From JAVJSD01 sp040219575 (GTDB lineage: Bacteria; Planctomycetota; Planctomycetia; Pirellulales; Pirellulaceae): DNA of 64,000 nt. The DNA is taken from the NCBI GenBank assembly GCA_040219575.1, contig JAVJSD010000058.1:12421-76420 (forward strand), written 5' to 3'. The notes under the pieces were generated by a model. It saw nothing but the letters and a program-made list of their open reading frames with translations. It was not told where the DNA came from and made no database searches. Positions 46,833 to 55,017 of this stretch are shown here, piece after piece; the first letter of the stretch is position 1, and each line of letters begins with the position of its first letter. The translations under genes were made by a program, and so were the position numbers.

Positions 46833-48632
46833 TTAGGGGGAGGGAGATTCTTCCGCCAAGAGTGCCTCCAGCAGCTCGGCCGTCGGGTTCCAGCGGCTGA
46901 TCCGGCGGCCATCGAGGTACAGGTCCGGGGACCAGCCACTGTCGAACGCCAGTGCCGCGGCGATGTCGGCCTTGATCCGCTCGTCTACCGGCGACGGCCC
47001 TTCGTCGAAAGCGGCTTCAATCGGCTCCTCGTCGAGCCCCAGCTGCTTCGCCTGCTCCCGGGCTGCCTGGCGGCTGTATTCGCCTTGGTGCTGCAGCACC
47101 CACCGGTGCATCTGCCAGAACGCGTCAGCGTCTCGCTGGCTCCCCGCCAGCTCCACCAGCCGCGCCATCTCCGTGGAGGGGCCATAGAACTCCTGCTTCA
47201 TCTTGGCGAAGGCGGAATTCAGGCTCGGGCTGATCGGGAACTGCAACAGCTCCAGCCGCACATCGTGACGGTCTTCCACGAGGCCCCTCGCCAGACGGCT
47301 CAGCCGCGGCGTGTATGGAGAGGCGTAATCGACCACCAGCGTCAGCCGGTGCGGGGCATCGGCCGGACCCAGCGTCCAGCGTGCCGCGTCGGATGGAATC
47401 TCCACCACTTCCTCTCCACGCCACACTTCCACCAGACGCTCCAGAGCGGGAACCGGCTGATCGCCTGCCGCGGTGCCGGGCGAAAGGTTTTCTTCACGCA
47501 GCCGAGCCACCGCCTTGGTCAGCGCTTCTTCGGCGTTCCAGCCCCGCAGTTCGACGCCGTTGAGGAAGATCATCGGCGTCTCGTCGATTCCCAGAGTGGT
47601 CGCCTCGTCCACGTCCTGCTGCACGCGACGCAGCGTCTCGGTACCGTTCATCACCTCCAGGAACTCCTCCGTGTCGGAAAAGCCCAACTCCGGCAGGCTG
47701 TCGGCCAGGCTCTCGTCGGTGAACTTCCCCTTCTGCTCAAAGAGCCAGTGGTGCATCCGCCAGAATCCCTCGTTGCCTGCCAGGATGCCCGCCGCCTCGG
47801 CGGCGCGGGCGGCCCGGCAGGCGTTGTCGTGGAAGCGGGGATCGCGGATGATCCGATTGCAGTCCCGGCAGAGGGGAAAGTGCTTGGCGGAGACAGAGAT
47901 GTCGTCGTGTCCCTGGCAGGCGGCCTGCACCTGCTGCTCGATCTCCTGGCAGTCGCCGCACTGGTAGTCGGAGAAGATTACCAGCCGGATGGCGGCCAGC
48001 TCGGGGCCGAGGCGGTAGCGACCGGTGAAGGGCGGATCGCCGGAGTCCGTGGCCTGCCGATCAACCACCTCCTGCAGCGACTGGTCGAGCTGCTGATGGG
48101 CCTGTTGATCCACCTTGCTCTCGACCGCATAACGAGCGCCCCCCAGCGCCAAGCTGACCAGGATGCCGGTCGCGGCCAGGCCGAGGGCGGCACGTGGCAA
48201 GGAGTGGAGAGCGACCGGCCCGGTCAGGGCGACGGCGGCGAAGGCAAAATTCCCCAGGTGCACCAGCACGCAGTACAGGCAGAAGTGCTGCTCGATGGCC
48301 ATGACCGCGAAAAAGAACAGCGAGCAGGCGACGCCGAGCAGCACCACGCCGCGCAGGATCCAGCCGAAGCCTTCGCGTCCGGCGGCGATCCAGGCTGCGG
48401 CCAGCGCGGTGAACCAGGCCAGTCCGGCGTAGGAGACGGGCCAGCCCATCACGCTGCCCCAGCGACTGTCGGCCAACTGGGCGCAGGCGGACTCGGGTCC
48501 GCAACCCGGCAGCGCCAGACCGCCCAGCTGCTGCAGCACCAGGGCCAGCGAGGCGAACAGACTCAGGCAGAGGCAGCCCAGGCCAATCACTTTCCGTGCA
48601 GCAGAGGGTGTCGAATCAGCCATGATGTCCAT
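46833..48632 (-). CDS. VKOR-Dsb-Dsb fusion: membrane disulfide-forming enzyme
   Basis: 599 residues (ATG 48623 is an alternative start). Residues about 15-165 are a VKOR domain with four or five helices, loop Cys44 and Cys50 and the redox CxxC Cys118/Cys121 (FCLYC). A DsbA-like thioredoxin domain follows with Cys225-GD-Cys228. A second Dsb-like domain starts near residue 435 but has YASPYT where CxxC belongs, so it is redox-dead. The protein should oxidise exported thiols and pass electrons to quinone. It lies between two Cys-rich repeat genes on the same strand, the natural clients. Confidence 0.92.
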   Translation of the reverse strand: MDIMADSTPSAARKVIGLGCLCLSLFASLALVLQQLGGLALPGCGPESACAQLADSRWGSVMGWPVSYAGLAWFTALAAAWIAAGREGFGWILRGVVLLGVACSLFFFAVMAIEQHFCLYCVLVHLGNFAFAAVALTGPVALHSLPRAALGLAATGILVSLALGGARYAVESKVDQQAHQQLDQSLQEVVDRQATDSGDPPFTGRYRLGPELAAIRLVIFSDYQCGDCQEIEQQVQAACQGHDDISVSAKHFPLCRDCNRIIRDPRFHDNACRAARAAEAAGILAGNEGFWRMHHWLFEQKGKFTDESLADSLPELGFSDTEEFLEVMNGTETLRRVQQDVDEATTLGIDETPMIFLNGVELRGWNAEEALTKAVARLREENLSPGTAAGDQPVPALERLVEVWRGEEVVEIPSDAARWTLGPADAPHRLTLVVDYASPYTPRLSRLARGLVEDRHDVRLELLQFPISPSLNSAFAKMKQEFYGPSTEMARLVELAGSQRDADAFWQMHRWVLQHQGEYSRQAAREQAKQLGLDEEPIEAAFDEGPSPVDERIKADIAAALAFDSGWSPDLYLDGRRISRWNPTAELLEALLAEESPSP

Positions 48633-48709
48633 CCAAGCGGAGTCGGGATAGCGCGATGGTACTGCTGCCGGGGCACAGGCTCAAGGAAAAACCGTCGTGA
48701 TGACGGCAC

Positions 48710-48733
48710 AAAAAAAGGCCCGCGCAGCGGGCC
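48710..48733 (-). terminator. Terminator of Cys-rich repeat gene 2
   Basis: Minus strand GGCCCGC hairpin followed by seven T, nearly the same as at 46247-46270. It separates the repeat gene from the VKOR gene. Confidence 0.88.
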
Positions 48734-48755
48734 TGTCCGCGGGGGCGTCGCGGCC

Positions 48756-48986
48756 TCAGCCGACGACGCGGCTGTCGCCGCAGCCGGGTTCGTTGCAGGC
48801 CAGCGGCAGCACGCGATTGCAGCCGGGTTCGTCGCAGGCCAGCGGCAGGACGCGGTCGTTGCCGCAGCCGGGTTCGTTGCAGGCCAGCGGCGGCACGCGG
48901 TTGTCCCCGCAGTCGCGGTGGTTGCAGGCCAGGGCGGCGCCGCCGCCGAGCAGCACCAGCGCGAGGGCCAGCAGGGTGGTCTTCAT
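48756..48986 (-). CDS. Secreted Cys-rich repeat protein 2 (four units)
   Basis: 76 residues: signal peptide MKTTLLALALVLLGGGAALA, the same 20 residues as in paralogue 3, then four units of C-x-x-x-x-C-x(1-3)-R-V-(L/P)-P-L-A, ending VVG like paralogue 1. Eight cysteines. The first unit is the most divergent (CNHRDC). The different unit number in each paralogue shows expansion and contraction of the repeat. Confidence 0.88.
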   Translation of the reverse strand: MKTTLLALALVLLGGGAALACNHRDCGDNRVPPLACNEPGCGNDRVLPLACDEPGCNRVLPLACNEPGCGDSRVVG

Positions 48987-49024
48987 CGTTGCTCTCCGGA
49001 TCGGGGACGGTTGGAGGCTGGTTG

Positions 49025-49075
49025 CCTTCTATACCCGCCCTGCGGAGGCCGCCCGGCATCCGGACCCGAAAAAAT
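49025..49075 (-). promoter_or_regulatory. Shared upstream element, copy D
   Basis: Minus strand: T-rich run, CGGGTCCGG (start 49068), CCGCAGGG 23 bp on, TAGAAGG 37 bp on, then CAACCAGCC. About 39 bp before the ATG of repeat gene 2. Confidence 0.85.
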
Positions 49076-49222
49076 GGAAACTTTTCACGGCGGCGATCCG
49101 TACAGCAGCAAGTCCCCCGCAGGAAATCCTTCCGATCCCACGTTCGTTGGGGTACGATAAGGCCTGTTCGACACGTATTTCCGCGACTCAGCGTGGCGTG
49201 ATTCGCCTCTCCCGGCTCGGCA

Positions 49223-49849
49223 ATGAGTGATTCCCCGGTCAAAACAGAGCTGGTGCAGCACTGGATCGATCGACTCCAGGCCGGCGACCAGTCCGCCCGG
49301 GACGCCCTGCTCAACTGTGCCTCGGACCGGCTGCTGCGGATCGCCCGCAAGATGAGCCGCAGCTACCCCCGGCTCAAACGGTGGGAAGAGACGGGCGACG
49401 TGCTGCAGGGGGCGGTGATCCGGCTGCACCGGGCGCTGGGGACCGTCGAGGTCGAGGACCCGCGACACTTCTTCCGCCTGGCCGCCCTGCAGATCCGCCG
49501 GGAACTGCTCGACCTGCAAAGGCGCTACGACGGCGCCCACGGGCTGGCGGCGAATCACGCCACGCTGCCCCGCGGCGAGCGGGACGACTCCCAGCCGCCC
49601 AGCCCGCTGGAGCAGGGCACCCGGCTGCACGGCCCCGACCAGATGGCGCAGTGGGCCGAGTTTCACCAGGCAATTGAAGAGTTACCCGAAGAACACCGCG
49701 AACTTTTCGATCTGCTCTGGTATCAAAAGCTGACAACCGGGGAGGCGGCCGAGGTGCTGGGCATCAGCGAACGGCATGTGAACCGCCGCTGGACCAAGGC
49801 CAAGCTCAAGCTGCACGACCTGCTCGAAGGGGAACCTCCGCCCTTCTGA
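49223..49849 (+). CDS. ECF-type RNA polymerase sigma factor
   Basis: 208 residues. Region 2 (HWIDRLQAGDQSARDALLNC, ETGDVLQGAVIRLHRAL) and region 4 HTH (LTTGEAAEVLGISERHVNRR) are clear; this is the planctomycete type in which GDVLQ and HxxLPxxHRE occur. It ends 12 bp before a membrane Ser/Thr kinase gene, the usual partner in planctomycetes. It is a good candidate for the factor that reads the shared upstream element of this module. It starts divergently from repeat gene 2. Confidence 0.92.
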   Translation: MSDSPVKTELVQHWIDRLQAGDQSARDALLNCASDRLLRIARKMSRSYPRLKRWEETGDVLQGAVIRLHRALGTVEVEDPRHFFRLAALQIRRELLDLQRRYDGAHGLAANHATLPRGERDDSQPPSPLEQGTRLHGPDQMAQWAEFHQAIEELPEEHRELFDLLWYQKLTTGEAAEVLGISERHVNRRWTKAKLKLHDLLEGEPPPF

Positions 49850-49861
49850 TCCGGAGAAGTG

Positions 49862-52153
49862 ATGAACGACGATTCAATCCTGGCCGACTACCTGGACGTT
49901 CTGGAAGAGTCGCAGCAGAGCGGAAAAGAAATCACCCCGGAACAGTTCTGCGCGGATCGCCCGGAACTGCTGGAGCAGCTCAAACGCCAGATCCAGGCGG
50001 TGCAGGCCATCGACCGCCGCCTCAAGACGAGGGCGACCGGCGGCAGTACGACCAATCTCTTCGCCGGCGGAGAGGCCGAGGACGCGCCGGACGAACTGAC
50101 CGCCACGTCAGCGCTGGACAACCTGCGGTTCCACGCGCACGGCGGCATGGGGCGGCTGTACAAGGCGCACGACACGGAGCTGCACCGCGACGTGGCGGTC
50201 AAGTTTCTCGACAGCCGCCTGGCCGACAACGAGGAGATCCGGCAGCGGTTCCTGCTGGAGGCGGAGGTGACCGGCCGGTTGGACCATCCGGGCATCGTGC
50301 CGGTCTACGGGATGGGCCGCACGGACGACGGACGACTCTTCTACCTGATGCGGTTCATCGAGGGGGAGAGCCTCGACGCGCTGATCGAACAGCTGCACGC
50401 GAAGTCGGGCCAGCTTCGGCAGGCGGAGTGGAACCTGGAGTACCGGCGGCTGCTGAACCATTTCGTGAGCGTCTGCAAGACGGTGGCCTACGCCCACAAC
50501 CGGGGCATCATCCACCGCGACGTGAAGCCGCGGAACATCATGCTGGGGCGCTACGGCGAGACGATCGTCATCGACTGGGGGCTGACCATGTCGGTGGAGC
50601 GGGGCGACGACTTCAAGGTGAGCAAGATCCAGACGCTGCTGCCGCAGTCCAGCGGTTCGGGCGCGGGTTCCTCGGCAACCGGGGCGGGGACGCCCGGCTA
50701 CATGAGCCCGGAGCAGTTCGATCCGGACGCCGAACTGGGGCCGGCCACCGACATCTACAGCCTGGGCGTGACGCTGTACGAGATCCTGGCCGGCGAGAAC
50801 CCGTACAAGGGGATGGGCCTGCGGGAAGTGCGGGCCCAGATCGAGCGGGGCAGGGTCACGCCGCCGAGCGCTCTCAGCAAATTCGTCTCTCCGGCCGTCG
50901 AGGCGATCTGTCTGAAGGCGATGGCCCACGACCCGGGCGACCGCTACGGGACCGCCTCGGAACTGGCGGCCGACGTGGAGCGTTATCTCAGCGACGAGGC
51001 GGTGTCGGCCTACCGGGAGCCGGTCTCCCGCCGGGCGGCCCGCTGGGCGCGGCGGCACCGCGGCGGCGCCGCCGGGCTGGGGCTCGGCCTGGGCGGGATC
51101 CTGCTGGCCGCTGTGGTCACTGCAGTGGTGCTGTTGTTCGTCACGGCCGATGCCAAGAAAAACGAGCAGCAGGCCGTGCAGGCGAAGGAAGCCGCCGTCG
51201 AAGCCCGGGATGAAACGCTGCGTCTGCTGGCCGAAAAGAGCGCCTGGCTGATGGTTTACGCGATGGAAAAGCGTTTCGACGTCCTGCAGCAGGCCGCCGG
51301 CAGCAGCGAACTGCGCGCGGAGCTGCAGAAGATTGACGACGCCGCGCGGCAGGAGGGCCAGGTGCCCGAGGCGGTGTGGCAGGAATCGGCCGACGCGATC
51401 CAGGCCTGGCTGTACAAGAATGAGGACCGCAGTTTGAAGGCGGCCAACTGGTTCGTCAACGATGTGCAGGGAGTCCAGGTCGCCCGTGTGGAAGAGGGGA
51501 ATACCATCGGGAAAAACTTTGCGTGGCGCGATTACTTCAACGGGCTGCAGGAAGACCTGCCGGAAGGCGAGACGGCAGAACCGATGACGGACGCCTTCCG
51601 CCTGGCGACGATCGTCCACAGCCATGCCGGCGACGGTTACAAGGCGATGTTTTCCGTCCCCGTCCGCAGCGAAGACGGCGGCAAGGTGATTGGGATCCTG
51701 GGAATGGGTGTGGTTTTGGGCGAGTTCGACGTGCTCAAGAGTGCCTCAAACGAACACCTCATCACCCTGGTCGACATGCGATCCTATTCGTTCGCCAGGG
51801 AGGACCAGACCGGGCAGTCCGTTGCGGTGTCGGGACGTGGGTTGATCCTGCACCACCCGACAAACAAGTACGGTGATGCGGACGGTTCACCCGCTCGCGT
51901 TCCGCAAGACGTGGCGCAGCGGATGGAGCGAGTGCTGTTGGGAATCGAGCCCGGGGCCCGACCAGCGGCGCAAATGCTGCAGCAGTATCACGATCCCGTC
52001 GCGGACGAGGGGGCGTCGGCAGTGCGGGCAGCTTTCGCTCCCGTTGTGTACAACGACTGGCTGACGACGGAAGACCGCGAGACTCGCAACCTGCTACGGA
52101 AGAACCTGGGTTGGTTCGTGTTGGTGCACGAGCGGGCGGTTGGTGGGCAGTAG
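49862..52153 (+). CDS. Membrane Ser/Thr protein kinase with extracytoplasmic sensor domain
   Basis: 763 residues from ATG 49862 (GGAGA upstream; GTG 49859 possible). Kinase domain about 85-385: HGGMGRLYKAHD, VAVKFLD, HRDVKPRNIML, IDWGLT (DWG instead of DFG), GTPGYMSPEQ. A helix at about 398-425 crosses the membrane. The ~330-residue C-terminal part lies outside and resembles a Cache/PAS-like sensor (QEDLPEGETAEPMTDAFRL, VIGILGMGVVLGEF). It should sense a signal and control the sigma factor encoded just upstream. Confidence 0.9.
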   Translation: MNDDSILADYLDVLEESQQSGKEITPEQFCADRPELLEQLKRQIQAVQAIDRRLKTRATGGSTTNLFAGGEAEDAPDELTATSALDNLRFHAHGGMGRLYKAHDTELHRDVAVKFLDSRLADNEEIRQRFLLEAEVTGRLDHPGIVPVYGMGRTDDGRLFYLMRFIEGESLDALIEQLHAKSGQLRQAEWNLEYRRLLNHFVSVCKTVAYAHNRGIIHRDVKPRNIMLGRYGETIVIDWGLTMSVERGDDFKVSKIQTLLPQSSGSGAGSSATGAGTPGYMSPEQFDPDAELGPATDIYSLGVTLYEILAGENPYKGMGLREVRAQIERGRVTPPSALSKFVSPAVEAICLKAMAHDPGDRYGTASELAADVERYLSDEAVSAYREPVSRRAARWARRHRGGAAGLGLGLGGILLAAVVTAVVLLFVTADAKKNEQQAVQAKEAAVEARDETLRLLAEKSAWLMVYAMEKRFDVLQQAAGSSELRAELQKIDDAARQEGQVPEAVWQESADAIQAWLYKNEDRSLKAANWFVNDVQGVQVARVEEGNTIGKNFAWRDYFNGLQEDLPEGETAEPMTDAFRLATIVHSHAGDGYKAMFSVPVRSEDGGKVIGILGMGVVLGEFDVLKSASNEHLITLVDMRSYSFAREDQTGQSVAVSGRGLILHHPTNKYGDADGSPARVPQDVAQRMERVLLGIEPGARPAAQMLQQYHDPVADEGASAVRAAFAPVVYNDWLTTEDRETRNLLRKNLGWFVLVHERAVGGQ

Positions 52154-52205
52154 CGGGCGGGCTGTGAGGGGATTTCCTGGGGCGGTGCAGGGGAAAAGTT
52201 TTCGA

Positions 52206-52260
52206 TTTTTCGGGTCCGGAGCCCGGGCCGCCTCCCGCAGGGGAGTGTAGAGGGCAACCA
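52206..52260 (+). promoter_or_regulatory. Shared upstream element, copy A
   Basis: TTTTT, CGGGTCCGG (52211), CCGCAGGG (52235), TAGAGGG (52248), then CAACCAGCC. Followed by an AGCCC-type tandem run up to about 52300, and the ATG at 52314. Confidence 0.85.
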
Positions 52261-52313
52261 GCCCTAGCCCAGCCCAGCCCAGCCTAGCCCAACCCAACCC
52301 GCGGAGAGAAACG

Positions 52314-52598
52314 ATGAAGACCACGCTCCTGGCCCTCGCGCTGGTGCTGCTCGGCGGCGGCGCCGCCCTGGCCTGCAGCAGCCCCGGCTGCGACGGCCGC
52401 GTCCTGCCGCTGGCCTGCGACAGGCCCGGCTGCGACGGCCGCGTCCTGCCGCTGGCCTGCAACAGGCCCGGCTGCGAGCGCGTGCTGCCGCTGGCCTGCA
52501 ACGACCCCGGCTGCGGCGACAACCGCGTCCTGCCGCTCGCCTGCGACGACCCCGGCTGCGGCGATGATTATGTTCTGGCGGTGCGGACGGTGGCCTGA
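52314..52598 (+). CDS. Secreted Cys-rich repeat protein 3 (five units)
   Basis: 94 residues: the same signal peptide as paralogue 2, then five units C-x-x-P-G-C-x(1-3)-R-V-L-P-L-A; the last unit has Tyr in place of Arg and ends VLAVRTVA. Ten cysteines. The DNA repeats are 42-48 bp long and near identical. It has the shared upstream element, the shared terminator and a 36-bp downstream block in common with paralogue 1. Confidence 0.88.
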   Translation: MKTTLLALALVLLGGGAALACSSPGCDGRVLPLACDRPGCDGRVLPLACNRPGCERVLPLACNDPGCGDNRVLPLACDDPGCGDDYVLAVRTVA

Positions 52599-52618
52599 CG
52601 GCAACCGCCAGCCACCCA

Positions 52619-52643
52619 GGCCCGCCCGCGCGGGCCTTTTTTT
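52619..52643 (+). terminator. Terminator of Cys-rich repeat gene 3
   Basis: GGCCCGC stem with complement GCGGGCC, then seven T. The sequence beyond it (52655-52690) is repeated, inverted, at 46201-46236. Confidence 0.9.
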
Positions 52644-52807
52644 GTGCGCCCCTCGCCGCCGGGGCGCAGCGGTCCCTTGGGAGCGGCCGGCTGGCTTGTG
52701 CCTGGGCGGCGATTCAACGGTTGTTTTCTTGCCGCGACCAGTCGATGCAACCTGCTGCCGGGATTGACGTTTCGTACCGAGAATTTCCGCGGAGGGAATT
52801 TGTTCAC

Positions 52808-52855
52808 TTTTTCGGGTCCGCGGCGGCCGCGGATCCCGCTGGGTCAAGTAGAAGC
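52808..52855 (+). promoter_or_regulatory. Shared upstream element, copy C
   Basis: CGGGTCCGC (52813), CCGCTGGG (52836), TAGAAGC (52849): the same order with one mismatch in each block; spacing 23 and 36. 36 bp before ATG 52892. Confidence 0.75.
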
Positions 52856-52891
52856 AAACAACCCCCTGTACCAGCCTGGAGCGATTCAACC

Positions 52892-53119
52892 ATGACCAAG
52901 TCCATACTGCTCACCGCGGCGTTTGGTATCCTGTCTCTTGGCTTCGCCACTTTCGGCCTGATCGAGGCACATTCCCTGGCGAGGCCTGCCGGCGCACAGA
53001 AAAACCCGGTCGCCAAGAGAGGCCTCGCCAAGGATGACACCCTCGCCAAGGATACCAGCCTCGCCAAGGATAACGCACTCGACAAGGGTGACGGTCGCCT
53101 TGGAGTTAACGGGATCTGA
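52892..53119 (+). CDS. Small exported protein with six-residue repeats
   Basis: 75 residues. Signal anchor or signal peptide (MTKSILLTAAFGILSLGFAT), then a hydrophilic tail with LAKDDTLAKDTSLAKDNALDKG, four imperfect 6-residue units (18-bp DNA repeats). No cysteine. It is 5 bp upstream of the caspase-like gene and shares its transcript. Function unknown. Confidence 0.75.
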   Translation: MTKSILLTAAFGILSLGFATFGLIEAHSLARPAGAQKNPVAKRGLAKDDTLAKDTSLAKDNALDKGDGRLGVNGI

Positions 53120-53124
53120 TCGGC

Positions 53125-54228
53125 ATGTCGATCGCAACACCAGGCCGCCTGGAACGAGTTTTCAGCGGCCTTTTCTTCCGTGCAATGGTCCTGCTGACCT
53201 TCTATGTTGCACCCGCCGTCGCGTTTGGAAGCGAGGTGCTGATTTACTGTGCGAACGAAACCGCCCCGGAAGGGCGCGAGCAAGAGAATTACGACACGAT
53301 TATCGCCTGGCTGCGGCACGATGGCCGACCGCAGTCGCTCAAGATTGCCGAAAGCCTCGAAACGGATCGCCGCGTGTTCGCCGCGGCGGTAGACGTCGAA
53401 GTGAACGATCTGACCGCCGGTGCGCCGGCGGGCAGCGCGCTGGCCGGACTGGTCGTCGTCACCAATCGCCTCCTGCGGCAGAACCGATGCCTGGTATGGC
53501 AGTCCGGCCAGGACGAAATCCAGTCGACGTCTCTCAAGGTCGAACCGGGGCACGAGAACTTCATCCTCGCCGCCAATCCGCTGGCGAGATCGGAAGTACT
53601 GGCGTCCGTGCTGGCGTTTGCAGCGGACCGGTTTGATCCGGAACGCCACGAATTCGTGCTGGTCGTCAAGTCGCACGGCAGCGGCACCAAGGTGGTCACG
53701 CCCCGGTTGGCCGTCCGCGCCGAGGAGACCAGCCGTGAAGAACTGCTTCGGATTGCCAACGACGAACTTCCCGAGGCCGAACTCCCGCCCTGGACGGATC
53801 GGCTGGGGATCACGAAGCAGTCGTTTCTGCGCGTGCTGGGGCAGGCGGGCGAGCAGCAGGGCATCGTCTTCTCGCTTGTGTTTCTCGAAGCCTGCAACGC
53901 GCCGCAGCACGAGTTTGCGCCGGGCGAGCTGCCGCCCAATGTGCGCCGCCTGCTGCTGATCCGCGACAACGCGAACTACATCAATCTCCTCTACGCCGAC
54001 GTGCTGCAGCAGGAGGATACATCCCGTCCATTCTCCGCCGCGCTGCTGGCGAGCACGGGTGCGAAGTTTCAGCTGGTTCCGCCCCGCGACGAGTCCGAAG
54101 CCCCTGGTGGACTGCCGCTCTACATCTATTTCCTCCCGCTGGCGCTGTGGCTGGCCTGGGTCGCCTGGCGGTGGAAGAAGCGACGGCGCGCGGACCGAAA
54201 CGAGTCTTCCTCCCCGCCGAGCGTTTGA
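53125..54228 (+). CDS. Membrane-anchored caspase-fold cysteine protease (C11/C14-like)
   Basis: 367 residues. N-terminal signal (about 14-35), one C-terminal helix (331-349) and a basic tail, so the catalytic domain is outside the cytoplasm. The His/Cys dyad fits the caspase clan: His184 in VVKSHGSG, Cys257 in LVFLEACNAP, each after a hydrophobic strand. Clostripain (C11) members cut after Arg or Lys; specificity here is untested. As it lies in the module of Arg-containing repeat proteins, it could process them. Confidence 0.75.
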   Translation: MSIATPGRLERVFSGLFFRAMVLLTFYVAPAVAFGSEVLIYCANETAPEGREQENYDTIIAWLRHDGRPQSLKIAESLETDRRVFAAAVDVEVNDLTAGAPAGSALAGLVVVTNRLLRQNRCLVWQSGQDEIQSTSLKVEPGHENFILAANPLARSEVLASVLAFAADRFDPERHEFVLVVKSHGSGTKVVTPRLAVRAEETSREELLRIANDELPEAELPPWTDRLGITKQSFLRVLGQAGEQQGIVFSLVFLEACNAPQHEFAPGELPPNVRRLLLIRDNANYINLLYADVLQQEDTSRPFSAALLASTGAKFQLVPPRDESEAPGGLPLYIYFLPLALWLAWVAWRWKKRRRADRNESSSPPSV

Positions 54229-54260
54229 ACTGGGCGTCGGGTCTTTGGGTTTTCCTGGCA

Positions 54261-54310
54261 ATTCGGGTCCGGGATAGACGTGTGTTCCGCAGGGCAGTGT
54301 TAGAGGGACA
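54261..54310 (+). promoter_or_regulatory. Shared upstream element, copy B
   Basis: CGGGTCCGG (54264), CCGCAGGG (54287), TAGAGGG (54301). Same spacing, 23 and 37 bp. The ATG is 39 bp beyond. Confidence 0.85.
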
Positions 54311-54346
54311 AAACGATTCGCCGCCCCCCAAACAAGGACCCACGCA

Positions 54347-54991
54347 ATGAAGACCGCCGCCCCGCTCGCCGCCGTCGCCCTGCTGTTCGCCGCTTTCCAC
54401 GGAACGACCAACGCCGGTTGGTTCGAAGATGCCACCGGCGTTAGCACCCCCGAGCCGATCCGCAAGATCGCACCGAACGGGATCCGGTTCCCCCGCGGCG
54501 GCCAGAGCACTTCTCGTTTTGGCACGATGAGCCATTCGTACTTTATTGCCGACGATGGCTCGATCTACTCGCGAACACATTACGACGGAGGTTCCTCGTC
54601 GAATTGGAGCAAAACGAGCGACCGTGCCGCGCTGAAGTACAATTCCCAGGGGCACGCCTACTGGGTATTCCGAAGCGCCGACAACTCGCCCCGTCGAGTG
54701 CAGCGCTACGACAAGCCGCGCGTTCGTCAGGTGGGCGGAAACTACCAGTCGAACTACGGCAACGTCTACATTTCCCAACAGGGAAACCGGATTTCGGGCA
54801 ACATCCGGTACCGGAATGGTCACACGGGGACGTTCAATGGAACGATCAACGGGAACCGGCTGACGCTTAACTGGCAGAACGGCCCCGACTACGGCGTCGC
54901 GTCGCTCAACATCGACACGCGAGGTAACATCGCCGGCCCCTTCCACAGCAACTACAACAGCGGCCGCGGTTACTGGCAACTGTACCGCTGA
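54347..54991 (+). CDS. Secreted protein with beta-rich C-terminus
   Basis: 214 residues. Signal peptide ending NAGW; then a basic, Ser/Tyr/Asn-rich protein. The C-terminal half (about 125-214: SNYGNVYISQQGNRISGNIR, GTFNGTINGNRLTLNWQNG) resembles small beta-barrel domains of avidin or lipocalin-like type. No cysteines in the mature part. Belongs to the shared-motif regulon by its upstream element. Confidence 0.7.
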   Translation: MKTAAPLAAVALLFAAFHGTTNAGWFEDATGVSTPEPIRKIAPNGIRFPRGGQSTSRFGTMSHSYFIADDGSIYSRTHYDGGSSSNWSKTSDRAALKYNSQGHAYWVFRSADNSPRRVQRYDKPRVRQVGGNYQSNYGNVYISQQGNRISGNIRYRNGHTGTFNGTINGNRLTLNWQNGPDYGVASLNIDTRGNIAGPFHSNYNSGRGYWQLYR

Positions 54992-55017
54992 ACGACAACT
55001 GGACCCTGGGGTGTCGC

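Noticed and set aside
46818..49160. Plus-strand 780-residue frame opposite the VKOR gene
   Set aside because: The minus frame has full VKOR and Dsb motifs; the plus frame is a GC-driven shadow, His/Gln/Arg rich, with no domain.
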